Positions 11,843 to 24,359 of a stretch of DNA of 64,000 bases are shown here, one piece after another. The notes below the pieces were generated by a model. That model was not told where the DNA came from. It was given only the letters and a program-made list of their open reading frames with translations, and ran no database searches. A program made the position numbers and the translations under genes. Position 1 is the first letter of the stretch. Each line of letters begins with the position of its first letter. This stretch comes from Isoetes taiwanensis (taxonomy: Eukaryota > Streptophyta > Lycopodiopsida > Isoetales > Isoetaceae): assembly GCA_021234155.1 (NCBI GenBank), contig JAJEKV010000022.1, positions 9,242,934 through 9,306,933 of the forward strand, written 5' to 3'.

Positions 11843-12192
11843 CGTGTTTCAAATATTATCTTTCAGATTTTTCTAATGCTTTCTACTACACATTCATAAT
11901 AGAAACTTGCATGCAATAGCATGATTAATTCAGGAAGAGAAACTCAAGAATTTACTCGAAACAAAAAGAAGCAGATGAAGTTTATAAAAAACTATTCTGG
12001 TTTTCATAAACATCATCTGCTTCCTCTGCCTCGAGCAAATGCAAAAGCTTGTCTTCTTGGATTAAACCTGCCATTGAGATGCAACTTAAAACTAAATGAA
12101 AACTAACCTTGAGTTCTGAGGCTGGAAGGATTCGAAGAACGGAGGACTATGCTTGTGGTTTTAATTCCGAGGCTTTTCGATTCATGCAGACC

Positions 12193-12375
12193 TTAGTCCT
12201 CTGCTTTTGGTTTTAATTCTGAGTCTCCGATTTCCTCTGCTACAGATGCTACAGAACAAAAGGCGGAGTCTTTTAGTAAGTTAGGAATTGCCGAAACCAA
12301 ACATCTAACATTGATGAATATAAATCTGCTCACCAAGATTTCGGGACGGCGGATCCAAACACAGCAGAAGCGCAA
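12193..12375 (-). CDS. Small ORF downstream of a TATA box, unknown (GT1)
   Basis: A 60-codon minus-strand ORF with no recognised domain, ending in an acidic tail. It lies about 60 bp downstream of a TATATAAA box at 12434-12441 that belongs to a segment duplicated at 24760-24860. It may be only the first exon of a longer gene extending towards 11900. Confidence 0.35.
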   Translation of the reverse strand: MRFCCVWIRRPEILVSRFIFINVRCLVSAIPNLLKDSAFCSVASVAEEIGDSELKPKAED

Positions 12376-12414
12376 CCGGCAAATCGTATGAAGGAAGGAA
12401 GAAAATGTAGGAAC

Positions 12415-12505
12415 TTTGAGAGCGTAAAATGGATTTATATAGGCACAATTAGAAAAAAGTTAGCGTGAATAATTGATTGCTTGAATTAACACGCCTGGCG
12501 TACGG
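12415..12505 (-). promoter_or_regulatory. Minus-strand promoter with TATA box and palindrome (copy 1)
   Basis: On the minus strand, a CGCCAGGCGT palindrome (about 12484-12500) is followed by AATAATTAT-type spacing, then TATATAAA (12434-12441) and GAGAGCGTA at the presumed start region. The same order and many identical bases occur at 24760-24860, so the block is a repeated promoter unit. Confidence 0.6.
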
Positions 12506-12978
12506 TCTTCCCGCCAGACATGACATGTATATGGTATATATGGAGAATATTGCATTTCATGCAATAAATTCTCACGGCATTTTATTCCATTTATTGCATT
12601 CGAAAAAATAGAATTTAGAAATTTTATATAGGCTACATTAAAAATGATTTTAAAGGCAAAATTATGAAGGCTAAAAAATGACTTGTAAGGTTGGGGAATT
12701 GTTTTAGGTCGTATAGGAAAATTTCCTATGGTTACTGTGACGAATCAGAGATTTCTCATGTGGTTGATTTATAGTATTCCCGAGACTTTGTTGAGACAAA
12801 ATTTGCAGATACAAAATTCTAGAGAGACAAAATTTTAGAGAAAACAGCTTGGAGCCAAAATAATTGGAGAATACAGTTTGATTTTATCCAAAAAAATTTA
12901 TGTACAGAAAAACTGTTTCAAGAAAACTGTTTGAAGACAAAGTTTATGAAGAAAACTGTTTGATTTCATTAAAAACAG

Positions 12979-13588
12979 TGTTAGCCCTGTGCCTGGCAGA
13001 CACACAGGTCTATACTTGCTGCATGAGGGCGAGGCCCCACTGGCCACGGTGTCCAAGAAGAGGGATCCACAAGGCGCCACGGCGGGTCAAAGCTCCTCCA
13101 AGAAGCAGAAGACCCAAAGGTAGGACCCACGGCGGGCCACTACTTGTCTGTTAGCACGGCCGCGGACAGCTCAGATTCCTGTTCGAGTGCCCAAGTAGTG
13201 GAGCACGCGTTGTCATGATGAGGATCAGATTCAGGCCCGTAGGCCACTCCGTGTTCCTATATATTGTAGCATTTTTGCTCCTTCGGGAGGGTTCGTGAGT
13301 GTTCTTTTGTGTCACTCTGAGCGAGACATCTTTGATGCCGTTGTCGCTAAAGCTCTTTTGAGCCTTCATTGTACACTTGTTTTGATCAATGGATTGCCGT
13401 GTTCTCCACAAGTGTCTTGTGTGTTTCATTGTGTATTGCAATTCTTTGTTTTATCTGAGTTTTTCTTGTTCTTTCCTCTGTTAGCAAAAATCCCGCGTGA
13501 CAAGAGTGTCTCGGGATTTACCTACTGCGGACTTCAAGGATCTCACAGGAGATCTGTCCCTCGGCGATCCCAGCCCGGACCCCAAACA
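12979..13588 (+). repeat. 5' LTR of the gypsy element
   Basis: Starts TGTTAGCCC and ends CCCCAAACA-type; matches 23453-24053 along its length with many small indels. Contains TATATATTG about 280 bp in, and the segment GTACACTTGTTTTGATCAAT, identical in both LTRs. Confidence 0.92.
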
Positions 13589-13607
13589 TTTGGCGCTTTG
13601 TTCTGGA
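13589..13607 (+). other. Primer binding site of the gypsy element
   Basis: TTTGGCGCTTTGTTCTGG directly after the LTR resembles the TGGCGCCGTTGCCGGGG site used by Athila/Tat-type plant elements (tRNA-Asp type), with several changes. Confidence 0.55.
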
Positions 13608-14158
13608 CTCCCTTCGAAAAGCGTATTGATACCATGTTCAATCCCTTCTTTACTCCAGGCGATATTCAACACCGGATGGAGTCAAGACGCCCGTCGCCAT
13701 GAATCTAGCGCGGCGCCTCCCGCCTAATATGTCCACATACACTTTCGGTTCGATTGTCTCTTCTCCGTGGTAATGCGAGGCGCACTGTTCCACCTACACC
13801 ACGACAACTTTCCCGACCGACCTCCCACGTGGAAGGTCGCCATTGTTCCGTTCCACGTTATGACATCATGCGGAGGCCGCAACACGACCCTTTGAATTTA
13901 CTCCACCTAATCCCCAACTCAAGATCGTGGAACCACACCGCATTTTCTCGAACATCCGCAAAATGTTTTCTCTATTGGTAATCTTTCTTTAGGAACTTGT
14001 GTACCACACGCTTCCACCTTTGTCAATTCCCCTACCGTCCTGTTCCCTTAAGCTCCCCCCCACATCTTTGTTCATGCTGTCACAACCTTTGTTCCCACTA
14101 CAAACCCATTACCTCTTTTTACTAATCTCACACAACCTATGCCAGGTTTGATTTACCT

Positions 14159-15390
14159 ATGCGACAACCAACACCCATCTTTGTCTTTTCTTTTCCACAA
14201 ATGCAAACACCCATTTATCGCCCGACTCCTACACATGCTTTAAAACTCCAATATCCACTCTTTGGAAATGATAAAGGTAAACACATAGACCCGAGTGCTC
14301 GGGCTCACATGGATGAATTTGAGTCACTTGCGGATCTCAATGGTCACTCAGATCCAAAACTAAAATTCCACATCTTTTCGGCGACCTCTGCGTGGAGCAC
14401 CCCCACGAATGGTGATGGCAAACAAAAGCCACTTTGGAAACAAGATTGGATACACATGAAGACCTCTTTTCTTTCCCATTCACGGCACCCTTGCGGATGA
14501 TCAACAAGCTGGCGAATCCACTCAACACACTCAAGCGGAACCCGGAGAATCGCAGAGACTTTTGAGGCCATTGCGGATCTTAGTCAACAAGTTGAAGGAA
14601 TTTCCAACCCAAAGCCAAATTCTAGTGTGGTTTCTTCAAGGCTTACCCTCTCACATCCGATTTATGGTAGTATTTAGCCCCAAGACATTACAAGAAGCCA
14701 TTGAATTAGTCAATCACTGCTCATGTTTCCTCACGCGGTGATCAAACCCACGATACTCCCATTTCCCTCGGCTACACCCACAAGCACCTCGTTGCCTCCA
14801 CGGCGGTTCCCCAAGAAATAACATTTGGTGTACTATTACCGCCAATTACTCGGGACATCCGGCGAATGAGTGTAACTTCGTGGATAGCATGATCCATTGC
14901 AAACGCCGCAACATGCGAGAACCACACCAATCAAGAATGTACAAATCCACGACCAAATCCAGATGTCGACATCGTCTTGTTCACCAAGTGCGAGAGGTAC
15001 CCACGCAAACTCAACCACGCATACCACGGGCACGACCACGACAACAACAACAACCCCAAAGAACAACAACCACAACGTGGACCTCCTCGTTCCACTTTTT
15101 TGATCCAAGCAAGTCCCAATGTTTCAACTGTGACCAATGGGGTCATCGGTCTGCCAGATTGTCCTCAACTTCCTCAAGTTCAAATACAAATTCCTGGCAC
15201 CAATCAAACCACGGCGGTCGTCTTACACCTTTTCAAGTATGGGAAGCCAAAGGAAGGCAAGGCCCACGCCCGATTATCAAACGCCACCACGGCCACCACA
15301 ACAACAACCACGCCAACAAAGAACAACTCAAAAACAATTGGATGATCAACTCCAAGAAGAAATTTACCATGCAATCAACACCACCTTGAA
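14159..15390 (+). pseudogene. gag: Gag region of the gypsy element
   Basis: Broken frames with coding-like text: HMDEFESLADLNGHSDPKLK near 14310 is a capsid-like block, and a zinc knuckle CFNCDQWGHRSA is read at about 15117-15155, with the last Cys restored only after a frame change. Asparagine/threonine/glutamine-rich, nucleic-acid-binding sequence surrounds the knuckle. The gene packages the element RNA in intact relatives. At least three frameshifts are present. Confidence 0.7.
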
Positions 15391-15888
15391 TCCTCCAACC
15401 GGATTGAGGTTCTCCCTCATTCCCCACGCCATAAGCACCCCCGTGCACCAAGTTTTTGCAGCCGATTCTGCATGCCGGCCGCGCCATCAACCAAATCTGT
15501 TCATTTTGCACCCAATCTGGATCAACTACTTCCTCATGTTCAACCTAAACTTCGCAAAAGTCCGCTTCAACTCATCGAGCGTGCGGAAGGTAAGGCACTC
15601 AAGTCCTGCATCAATGCTACCACACGATCGGGGCCCGCGACCACGAATGCCAATGACATCGCAACACCACCACTCAACATTGCTCTTGAAGTCGACCTCC
15701 TCAACAATGTAGCGACATCTATTGCTGAGCAACAACAACCCACGGATCCACCACAACTACACCGCAATCCCTCCCTTCGAACTTCAACAAGAACTTGCTA
15801 AAATCAAAATTCCTCTCAGCCTTTACGACTATCCTACAACTATGTCCAAAGCCTACGAGCACATTTTACAAAACTGTATTACACATTA

Positions 15889-16428
15889 ATGCGATTAAGC
15901 CACATCAACACCCGCGGTGCATGCACCGTGGGCCAAAAACTGTTCACCATGTTCGGGATCGATGGTGGCGGCGCTATCAATCTTATTACAGATAATCTCG
16001 GGCGACAATTGGGCATAAGGGAGCTCCATACCACCCTTTATGACATCAAGCTTGCGAATGGCCATATCACGCGACCACAAGGAGTTACACAACCAATACC
16101 AGTCAATATTGGAGATCTACAATTTACCATGGAATTCGGTGTTTGGAGAGCAGGAGAAGATCCGGGAGATTATGAAATGTTAGTAGGACGACCCTTTTTG
16201 AGACAAGCTAAAAGCATTCACTCTTGGGCCACGAGATCAACTTGTTATCACGGATGGCAAGCTCATCAAGACGATGGATCGACCACGGGCCAGATCATTT
16301 CTCAGATCATCACCAATCGACAAAGGACTGCGAACAAGTTTTGCAACACCTATCGGATTACAAGCCAAGGGTTTGCCACTCACGGCTTACCCAGAATACA
16401 ATCAACCATGGGAAGACATGGATATTGA
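15889..16428 (+). CDS. pro: Retropepsin-like aspartic protease domain
   Basis: The frame reads TMFGIDGGGAINLITDNLGR, in which IDGGGA stands where retropepsins have the catalytic D-[ST]-G-A/S. It is followed about 70 residues later by YEMLVGRPFLRQAKSIHSW, the usual LLGRPWL-type flap-distal block. Role in intact elements: processing of Gag-Pol. The replacement of S/T by G after the catalytic Asp may reduce activity. Confidence 0.75.
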   Translation: MRLSHINTRGACTVGQKLFTMFGIDGGGAINLITDNLGRQLGIRELHTTLYDIKLANGHITRPQGVTQPIPVNIGDLQFTMEFGVWRAGEDPGDYEMLVGRPFLRQAKSIHSWATRSTCYHGWQAHQDDGSTTGQIISQIITNRQRTANKFCNTYRITSQGFATHGLPRIQSTMGRHGY

Positions 16429-16486
16429 TAAAGGCATAGCAACGCTTTGGTTGACCCCTATTTGACACCTTGTAACAGCGTCCACA

Positions 16487-17866
16487 TTGGTTCCACATGA
16501 GGAGACGGTACCCCAGCTCCTCCTCCCCGCTCAAGAAGACACCACACCAACTCCTAGTGGCACGCCACTATTTTTCAAAATTGGTCAACATGAACATCCC
16601 GGTTGTACTCGTGAGCCAGCCCACACTGTTCAGGATGATCAAGTCATTCCACACATTCAAACTCCTGCAGTAGACATAATTGATATTGGAACAAATCAAC
16701 CAATCCGATTGGCACGCGACCTCACGCCAGCATTCAGGGAGCAAGCCATTGCGCTATTCAAACGTTTCAAGCACATCTTTGCTTGGAGCTACAAAGACCT
16801 CCGAGGTATCAAGAAAGAATTGGGACAACTCTCGATTCCCACCAAGCCAGATGCTAGACCCATCTAGCAACGACAGTACCGGCTTAACCCAAACTACCGT
16901 GAAAAGGTTAAAGCCGAAATTGACAAGCTTTTGGACGCTGGACTTATCTACGAGGTCAAACATTCAGAATGGGTAAGTCCTATTGTTATTGCCCTCAAAC
17001 ATAATGGAAAAATTCGCGTTTGTGTGGATTATAGAAAACTCAATCAAGCCACGGAAAGGGATCATTTCCCTCTCCCCTTCACGGATCAAGTGTTGGAAGA
17101 TGTAGCAGGCCACGAGATGTACTCCTTCATGGACGGCTTCTCCGGTTATAATCAAATATCCATTCGAGAAGAAGATCAACTAAAGACTACCTTCACTACT
17201 CCATGGGGTACCTTTGCTTACAAAGTCGTTCCTTTTGGATTGTCAAACTCACCATCCACATTTCAACGCATTATGCTTGCTGTTTTTCAAGAGTACATGC
17301 AAGTTCATCCCTTTCTGCAAGTCTTTCAGGATGACTTCTCCACTTACACCCACGTTATGGACCATTTGGTAAAACTTGAACTAGTTTTTCAACGCTGTGA
17401 TGAATCTGGAATTAGCCTCAATCCGGAAAAGTGCACCTTCTGTGTCACCTCGGGTGTACTTCTGGGACATATCGTGAGTCGACACGGCATTACAACGGAC
17501 CCAGCCAAAATCAGCTGTGTCATCAGAGCATATCCACCTGCGAACATCAAGGACACACGTTCCTTTCTTGGCAAAGTCAACTTCTATGCCACCTTTATTC
17601 CAGAATTGGCACCGACTGCCGATCCAATTCACAAACTGACTGGAAATCCATACACATGGACTTGGACATCTGATGCAAATCAAGCTTTTAAAGAACTCAA
17701 AGTCAAGCTCACAGAAGCCCCCGTGCTAGTACCACCTCAATGGGACAAACCATTCCATGTCCATGTTGATGTTTCAGGCTTTGCGATTGGAGCTGTTCTA
17801 GCTCAAGAGTATGCACCAAATCAGGACAAGCCCATCGATCGCGCCAGAAAACTCAATCCTCATTGA
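16487..17866 (+). pseudogene. pol: Reverse transcriptase domain (one internal TAG)
   Basis: The frame runs from a linker (LARDLTPAFREQAIALFKRF) into RT: a TAG at 16865-16867 interrupts between DARPI and QRQYRLNPNY, then LDAGLIYEVKHSEWVSPIVI, VCVDYRKLNQATERDHFPLP, YSFMDGFSGYNQI, VVPFGLSNSPSTFQRIM and the catalytic FQDDF (for YxDD) follow. The connection domain (FLGKVNFYATFIPELA) and the start of RNase H (FHVHVDVSGFAIGAVLAQE) close the frame at 17866. The TAG could be a CAG-to-TAG transition. Confidence 0.93.
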
Positions 17867-18399
17867 AGCAACTATTCGACCACCTGAAAGGGAAGCCCTT
17901 GGCCTTATCTTTTGTGTACAACGCTTTTCGACACTATCTTCTTGGTAGTCAAATTCGCTTTTATGTGGATCATCAAGCTCTTCTATATTTAATCAATAAG
18001 CCAAACCCCACGGGCCGAATTGCTCGATGGATATTGATATTGCAAGAGTTTGCCCCTTTTGAAATTATTCACAAGCCGGGACGCGCTCACACGGTCCCCG
18101 ACTATCTTTCACGCATACACACGGATGATCCCTCGGAAGGAGTTCACGATGCCCTTCCGGATGCTCAACTGTTCCTGGTCACTGCCACGCCTCATTGGTA
18201 CCACGACTATCAACGCTTTCTCCTCACGGGCGCACTCCCGTCAAGTGACCCCACGCTCTCTCCAGAAAGACAACTTCTGCATAAACAACAATTCCTTCGC
18301 TGGCACGAGATTATACGATGGTTGCTGGCCATCTCTATAAATGTGGCAAAGACAATGTGCTCCGACGATGTGTTCTTCCTCACGAAGTCCCTGATCTAG
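17867..18399 (+). pseudogene. pol: RNase H remainder of pol
   Basis: After a one-base shift the frame reads FRHYLLGSQIRFYVDHQALL, RIARWILILQEFAPFEIIHK and PGRAHTVPDYLSRI, the gypsy RNase H C-terminal part. EREALGLIFCVQRF is found in a third frame just upstream, so two shifts are present within 60 bp. Confidence 0.85.
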
Positions 18400-19138
18400 T
18401 CAAACAAGCCCACGAAGGACTTGGCAGTGGTCATTTCAGCGGAGACAACACAGCAAGGAAACTCCTCCTTGCTGGGTATTACTGGCCCACGCTTTTCAAA
18501 GATGCTCACAAATACACACGCACGTGTGATGTTTGTCAGAGGCTTGGTAGACCCACGGCCCGTGACGCTCTGCCGCTCACGCCAATAGCCACGCCTCTCC
18601 CCTTTGCCAAATGGGGTATGGATTTTGTTGGTCCCATGGACCCACCTGCAATCAACACTAGGGCACGCTACATTCTAGTCTTCACGGACTACGCAACCAA
18701 ATGGGCTGAAGCGTGTGCTCTACACGACAACACGGCTGCTAGTATGTGACTAAGGTTCTCTACAAGAACATCATCACGCGATTTGGATGTCCCTTAGAAT
18801 TAGTTAGTGATCGTGGAGTTCATTTCATCAATCACACTATTGCTGAACTCACTAACTATCTGCACATTCATCACAGAAAAAGCACGCCTTACTATCCCCG
18901 TGGTAATGGCTTGGCTGAAAGCACAAACAAGGTGCTTATCCACATTCTGAAGAAGATTTGTGATCCTACAAGAAAAGATTGGCAAGATAAGTTACCTACA
19001 GTTTTATGGGCTTACAATACAACATACAAAGTAGCAACTGGTCAAACACCTTTTCGACTTGTGTATGGCCAAGAGGCTCTTATGCCTTTTGAGTTCATTT
19101 TACCCTCACTCAAATTTCGATTAGCAATGAGAACATAA
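18318..19138 (+). pseudogene. pol: Integrase domain of pol
   Basis: H2C2 zinc finger (HEGLGSGHF...CDVCQRLG), catalytic D in WGMDFVGP, second D in LVSDRGVHF and E in GLAESTNKV, followed by LPTVLWAYNTTYKVATGQTP and VYGQEALMPFEF. One frame change at about 18747 separates the first D from the second. The C-terminal part continues to about 19520 in other frames. No chromodomain recognised. Confidence 0.9.
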
Positions 19139-19609
19139 TCCATCGCCACTTTGCAAGAACGAGTTTATCAACTGGAACAACTGGATGAACTTCGAAGAGA
19201 TGCTTTTCTTAGACTTCAACAAGGCAAACAACTACAAAAACAATGGCATGACAAACACATCAAAAACAAAACTTTTCAAATTGGCGACTTAGTTCTTCTT
19301 TCGACTTCGATATCAACAACATCCTGGCAAACTCAAGCTCAGATGGCTGGGACCATACAAAATTTCCGAGATACCACATCCTGGAGTTTTACAATTACAA
19401 GAATTGGATGGCACTCCATTTCCTACATTAGTCAATGGATTTCGACTCAAGAAATTTCAAACCCCTGCTGCAGCATCCTTAGCTCAAGAACAAAATTTAC
19501 AACAAGATACCACTTGTACAAATTTATGAGAAACACTTTTCTATTATGTACAAAATTGCCCGAAGGCTACAATTCGCTGTGGGATTTTTCACCCGAAAAG
19601 TCCTAAACT

Positions 19610-20290
19610 AAACAAAAATTGGGAAAACCCCTATCATGCTGCTACTCGCCCTTTACTCTGGGGGGCACTCCACTCGGAGGATGCGGAAGCCCCACAGCTG
19701 CGACCACTCCAGCTGAACGATCACCTCCCGGGCGATCGAGTTCATCTCCGGGTTGACGGCCAGTGCCTCCAACCAAGGATCCATAGGGATCCGGCGATTC
19801 CACAGACGCCACAGATCGACGTCGTCCATCTTGCATGTAATCCAAATAAGAAGCTCACCGGACCGCTGTTATCAGAGTTCTCCATCTTCACGAATTTTGG
19901 TTCTTCTCGACGAACCCAACTTCCAATTTATAGGCGAATACCAACCCTAGCAGCTGTTCACGAAAGGTCACCTCACAGATATTCCGTAATCATTCCCCAC
20001 TGATATTTTTGTACCTGCAAACTTTTCGACTCCTCTTTTTTAATATTCTGACAACTGCCAGCAGTTAATACCGTCCGCCATTAAAGTTTTATTCTCCCCC
20101 CAAACTCTCACGCATCTTGGTGCAAGGTCGCCTCTTGAGATTCTCAATCGCCACGATCTTTCGACACGTGTCTCCCACGACTCTTCAAAAAAAAAAAAAA
20201 AAAACCCTTCCCAACCGTCACTTCCACTCCTCACTTTTCACTCATACTCCACCGTCCCTTCCGACTTCCGACTCGCCCTGACCTCGACCT
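19610..20290. other. Spacer between pol and the 3' ORF of the gypsy element
   Basis: No coding domain seen. Contains a 17-base A run at about 20187-20203 and TC-rich sequence just before the ATG of the next ORF. Confidence 0.5.
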
Positions 20291-20295
20291 TCAAG

Positions 20296-20940
20296 ATGGC
20301 TTCTACCTCCAAGAACTCAACACTCAACGCGACTGCACCAATGGATCCAGCGCAATTCGAAAATATCAAGTTCGTTTCTTCATCTGCACCAGCTCCCACA
20401 TCTGGCATCACCTATAACCTCCTGGTGAGTTCCGGATTGTTTCATTTTCTGCAACAGGAACTCCCGGCTCCCAACAAGAACAAATTACAGCAATTTGTGG
20501 CTAACCTGGTGAAGGCAGAAGATGGATATGCCTCCCAAGTCGATGGAAACCCTATACTCCTAAACCCTCAAACCATAGCCTCTGCCTTTTCTCTACCCAA
20601 TCCGCCCAATGCCTTGTCTTACCTTGACATTGGTAAATATGATATTTCCAAATTCTGCTCTATTCCTTATAATGCTGCACAAACCAAGCTGTCCACCTTT
20701 CCAAAGCAACATGATGCCTTTACCAAGTTTCTTTGGAGGAAATTTTTGGGTTACTCCATGAAGAATACCTCTATTAACGATGTTTTCTACCATCTGTACT
20801 ATATCCTCACCAACACCATCAAAACAATCAATTGGACTCAACTCCTCAGACGTAGATTTCAACAGAACTTGATGCATCTCGAAAAGACTCCTAACTCTTC
20901 CCGAATGCCCCATGGGAGCCCACTTCCGTGCTTTCATTAA
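20296..20940 (+). CDS. Extra 3' ORF of the gypsy element, plant-transposon-protein-like
   Basis: The 214-codon ORF starts MASTSKNSTLNATAPMDPAQ and contains LQQFVANLVKAEDG, GNPILLNPQTIASAFSLPN, then FTKFLWRKFLGYSMKNTSIN and FYHLYYILTNTI. The pattern 'F-x-NL ... V-x-G-x-x-(I/V)-x-L-x-x-x-(T/A)-I-A-x-A-x-x-L-P' resembles the uncharacterised domain often annotated as putative plant transposon protein in Athila/Tat-type elements. A serine/threonine-rich continuation, broken in frame, runs to about 22400. Function unknown. The ORF opening at 63578 in the right-hand retrotransposon shows a comparable pattern. Confidence 0.5.
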   Translation: MASTSKNSTLNATAPMDPAQFENIKFVSSSAPAPTSGITYNLLVSSGLFHFLQQELPAPNKNKLQQFVANLVKAEDGYASQVDGNPILLNPQTIASAFSLPNPPNALSYLDIGKYDISKFCSIPYNAAQTKLSTFPKQHDAFTKFLWRKFLGYSMKNTSINDVFYHLYYILTNTIKTINWTQLLRRRFQQNLMHLEKTPNSSRMPHGSPLPCFH

Positions 20941-23441
20941 TCATCGGACCCCACGCCATCATCATGCCCCCTTCTCCACCAAGCCAACATCCTCGACCTT
21001 ATTGATGCTTTGAAAGGTCTTCAACCAAACTCTCCTCCTTCTTCTCAAAGACCATCAATCTCGTCGGCCCAACTCCGCATGTAAATATTTCACAACCACC
21101 GCCTCCACCTCCCTGTAAATTCCAATTCTCTAAAACCTATTCCTTCCGTTGATAACCAACCACCGAACAACCACCGCTTAACCTTGTGCAACAATTCCAC
21201 TTTCGGACTCAACAAAGAATAAAGAAAAAACAACAAAGAAGAAAGACAACAAAACTCCCATTGATCTCACGAGTACTCACAAGGACACTCCACAAGAATG
21301 ACCAAGGATCTATAAACAAGGGTGACACCAAAGCCATCCCATCCACCTCCTCACACCGTGGATACCTACAAAGGAAGCTGTCCTCACCGCCTTGATGCCC
21401 TCCGTGATCATCACCGGAACTTCATAGCAGCCACCAGGGCCGCGACGAGTCCGTGGACCAACTCAAGCCCAGTCACAACATCAAGATCGATTTGGTTGAC
21501 CGTGAGGCCGAGAAGAAGCCTTGCACAATCAATTCATGATCCATCGAGAAACCCTTCATCAATCCCAAAGAAATTGTCAAGGAACTCAAGGAGTCCCTCC
21601 AACAAAACGACACCAAGTACAATCGATCTTGAGACATGCTACAACAATGCTGTCGTCACGAATAATGCTACTACGACCGAGAACAAAGACACTTCGTGCA
21701 CCAACTTGATACTTGAGTCCAAGGTCACGACTTTCGAAACCACCTTGCGTAATAAGGATGCTCACATCGCATCTCCAAGGCAAGTTAGACCAGCTCACGG
21801 CAACACACGCAGAGATGCTCTTGAAATAGCCGCACTCAAAACGGACTTGCAAGCCACTCAGGGCTTCAAGCTCCTCGATTCCCAACTTCTCCCGACAAGT
21901 CGGACACCTCACACGCCAAGGTCACCGGCTGAACCGGACCGGTCTCTCCGAAAGCAACAAGATATCATTGCGGATTACACGATCGCTTTCCGATAGCCGA
22001 AAGCGCATGCCAGATGATGCGGAAGAAACAATGAACAAACCTATCGCCTTGCTTACGCTATTCCCCCGACTATCCGGCCGCCCGCCACCATGACTATGTG
22101 CAAGCAAGGAAAAACATTTTTCTTTTTATTACGGCCGAAAACAAGGGTGATACCACAAGTCCCCCGACCAGAAGCCGATATCGAATCGAAATTGGCCCTT
22201 GATGTTCGTCCCACCTAACGAGGCACACTTTGTGCTCTCGCCAATTTTGATATCCTACAAAGCTGCGTATCTCGACCATTTCGGCTCTCGGAACCATAGC
22301 CCCCGCTTATGTCATGCACGACTTCTACCCACACATGTTACTCGTGCTCATCCGATAAACGACCGAGAACTTTTAAAGGAGATACAAAGCGGCGGGTTCT
22401 TTTGACCAAGAAGAACAAGTACCTCCAAGATACAAAATTTCGCAAAACCGCTACCTCGTAATACATGCCTCTTCTACGTAAAAGAAGTGGAGCTCGCTAG
22501 CTGAACTTGGCACGCTCCTTCGGACACTATACAACTCAACAAGAACTTGACCTTGCACAGCTTGTTCTTACAACATTATGCTTCCTTGCACGGTCGCACA
22601 CGAGCTGAAATGTAACGTCCTCCCCGATGAGGTGGGACCAGAGACTGCGGATAAAGACATGTACATTCCAAAGGTGCATGGGAGACAGTTACCAAACAAA
22701 TACCGAGAAGATATTATTGGAATTCCAAGAACAAAAATGGGATGACCGGCACCAACCCCCAAACAACCGAAAGTACACTAGCAAGTTTTGGATGCCCACC
22801 TCTGATCAAGGTCAATTCCCGGCATGGAGACAAGAATTCTCGACTCATCAAGTCAAAGAACATGCGATTGGACACCCACGGCAATTGCAAAGAGACAAGC
22901 GTTGGGACCCACACGCCATCCGCAGACGAAATGGCGTGAGGATGAGACTTTGGACAACACCAACAACCGGATATACATGCCCAATGCGTGTTCGTGGAAG
23001 ACCACCTGCACGCAATTTGGTCTTGTAACCTTCCTTGCCAAGGCCAAAACTTCAGCTGATCCATCCAGATTTCGCAAAGCGTAATGCATGCGGCACTCAT
23101 GACCATACTCCGGTATGCGTAAACGCAAGTGCCGGATCCATTTTGTAACCCCAATGCAAATGCTTTGGAAAGTTCGGGTTGGACCTTGTCTTATACATGG
23201 AGATCACAAATCTTCCATCCGGAGATCCACGCCACGCCGAGAACATGATTTCTCGAAGGCTTTCTTATAGGAGCGGCCAATGTTTGGCATCCGTGGACTC
23301 AAGCAAATCTGGAAAAGAGACGAACAACACTCGTGAATACAAAGAAGGTGAGCCTCCCTCATCTCTATATTCAAGATCGAAAGATGAACGAGGATTCCCA
23401 CCCCGAATTCATGCCCCTTTTCTAGCCAATAAGTGTAGTTT

Positions 23442-23452
23442 GGTAGGGGGAG
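23442..23452 (+). other. Polypurine tract of the gypsy element
   Basis: GGTAGGGGGAG directly in front of the TG that starts the 3' LTR; the expected position for second-strand priming. Confidence 0.75.
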
Positions 23453-24053
23453 TGTTAGCCCCTGCGCCCCGGCACACACAGTCTATACTTGCTGATGAGG
23501 GCGAGGCCCCACCGCCACTGTGTCCCAAGAAGAGGGATCCACAAGAGCCACGGCGGTCAAAGCTCCTCCAAGAAGCGAAGACCCAAAGGTAGGACCCACC
23601 ATGGGCCACTACTTGTCTCATAGCACCGGCCAGGGCAAAATTCATTCCCCGCTCGAGTGCCCAAGTAGTGGAGCACGCTTGTCATGATGAGGATCAGATT
23701 CAGGCCCGTGAGGCCCACTCAGGTGTTCCTATATATTGTAGCATTTTTGCTCCTTCCGGGAGGGTTCGAGTGTTCTTTTGTGTCACTACAGAGCGCGTAT
23801 ATTTGCTGTCGCTCAGCCACGCTCTTTTGAGCCTTCATTGTACACTTGTTTTGATCAATGGATTGCCGTGTTCTCCACAAGTGTCTTGTGTGTTTCATTG
23901 TGTATTGCAATTGCTTGTTTTATCTCGAAGTTTTCTTGTTCTTTCCTCTGTTAGCAAAAATCCCGCGTGACAAGAGTGTCTCGTGATTTACCTGCCGGGA
24001 CTTCAAGGATCTCACAGATCTGTCCCTCAGCGATCCCGGCCCGACCCCAAACA
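23453..24053 (+). repeat. 3' LTR of the gypsy element
   Basis: TGTTAGCCCC to CCCCAAACA, the direct repeat of 12979-13588; followed by AACGG. Confidence 0.92.
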
Positions 24054-24359
24054 AACGGTTGTATGTACAGATGCCCGGGTTGCTTGGAAGCAGCTTTGCC
24101 GGCTTTTTCACACAATTTACAGAAAAAAATTGCCCGGAGGCGTGTCCAAAACTTCTGTAAGAATGGAAACAAAAAATGGGCCGCCCGGGATCTGCATCAC
24201 TCTTCTTCCACGCCTGCAACAAAGAAGAAAGAAAGGTGTTAGAAAAGAAAGAAAGGTGCAAAAACAAAAAACAAAAAACAAAAAGAAATCACATGCAAAC
24301 CTGGTTCATCTCTTAACCACTCCAAAAATTGGTCGAATCAATGCCGACCTTCTTCCTAA

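Larger units (their letters stand above)
12979..24053 (+). mobile_element. Ty3/gypsy LTR retrotransposon nested in GT1, with an extra 3' ORF
   Basis: Two LTRs in direct orientation (12979-13588 and 23453-24053), each TGTTAGCC...CAAACA, are flanked by AACAG (12974-12978) and AACGG (24054-24058), a 5-bp target duplication with one change. A primer site follows the first LTR and a purine tract precedes the second. Between them lie gag, protease, reverse transcriptase, RNase H and integrase in the Ty3/gypsy order. No chromodomain is seen; about 3.8 kb of extra sequence with another ORF lies between integrase and the 3' LTR, as in Athila/Tat-type elements. Frames are broken in many places, so the copy is not autonomous. 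Confidence 0.92.

Noticed and set aside
14836-15511. Overlapping ORFs on both strands around 15 kb
   Set aside because: Shadow frames of the low-complexity gag region; only the plus strand shows a zinc knuckle.
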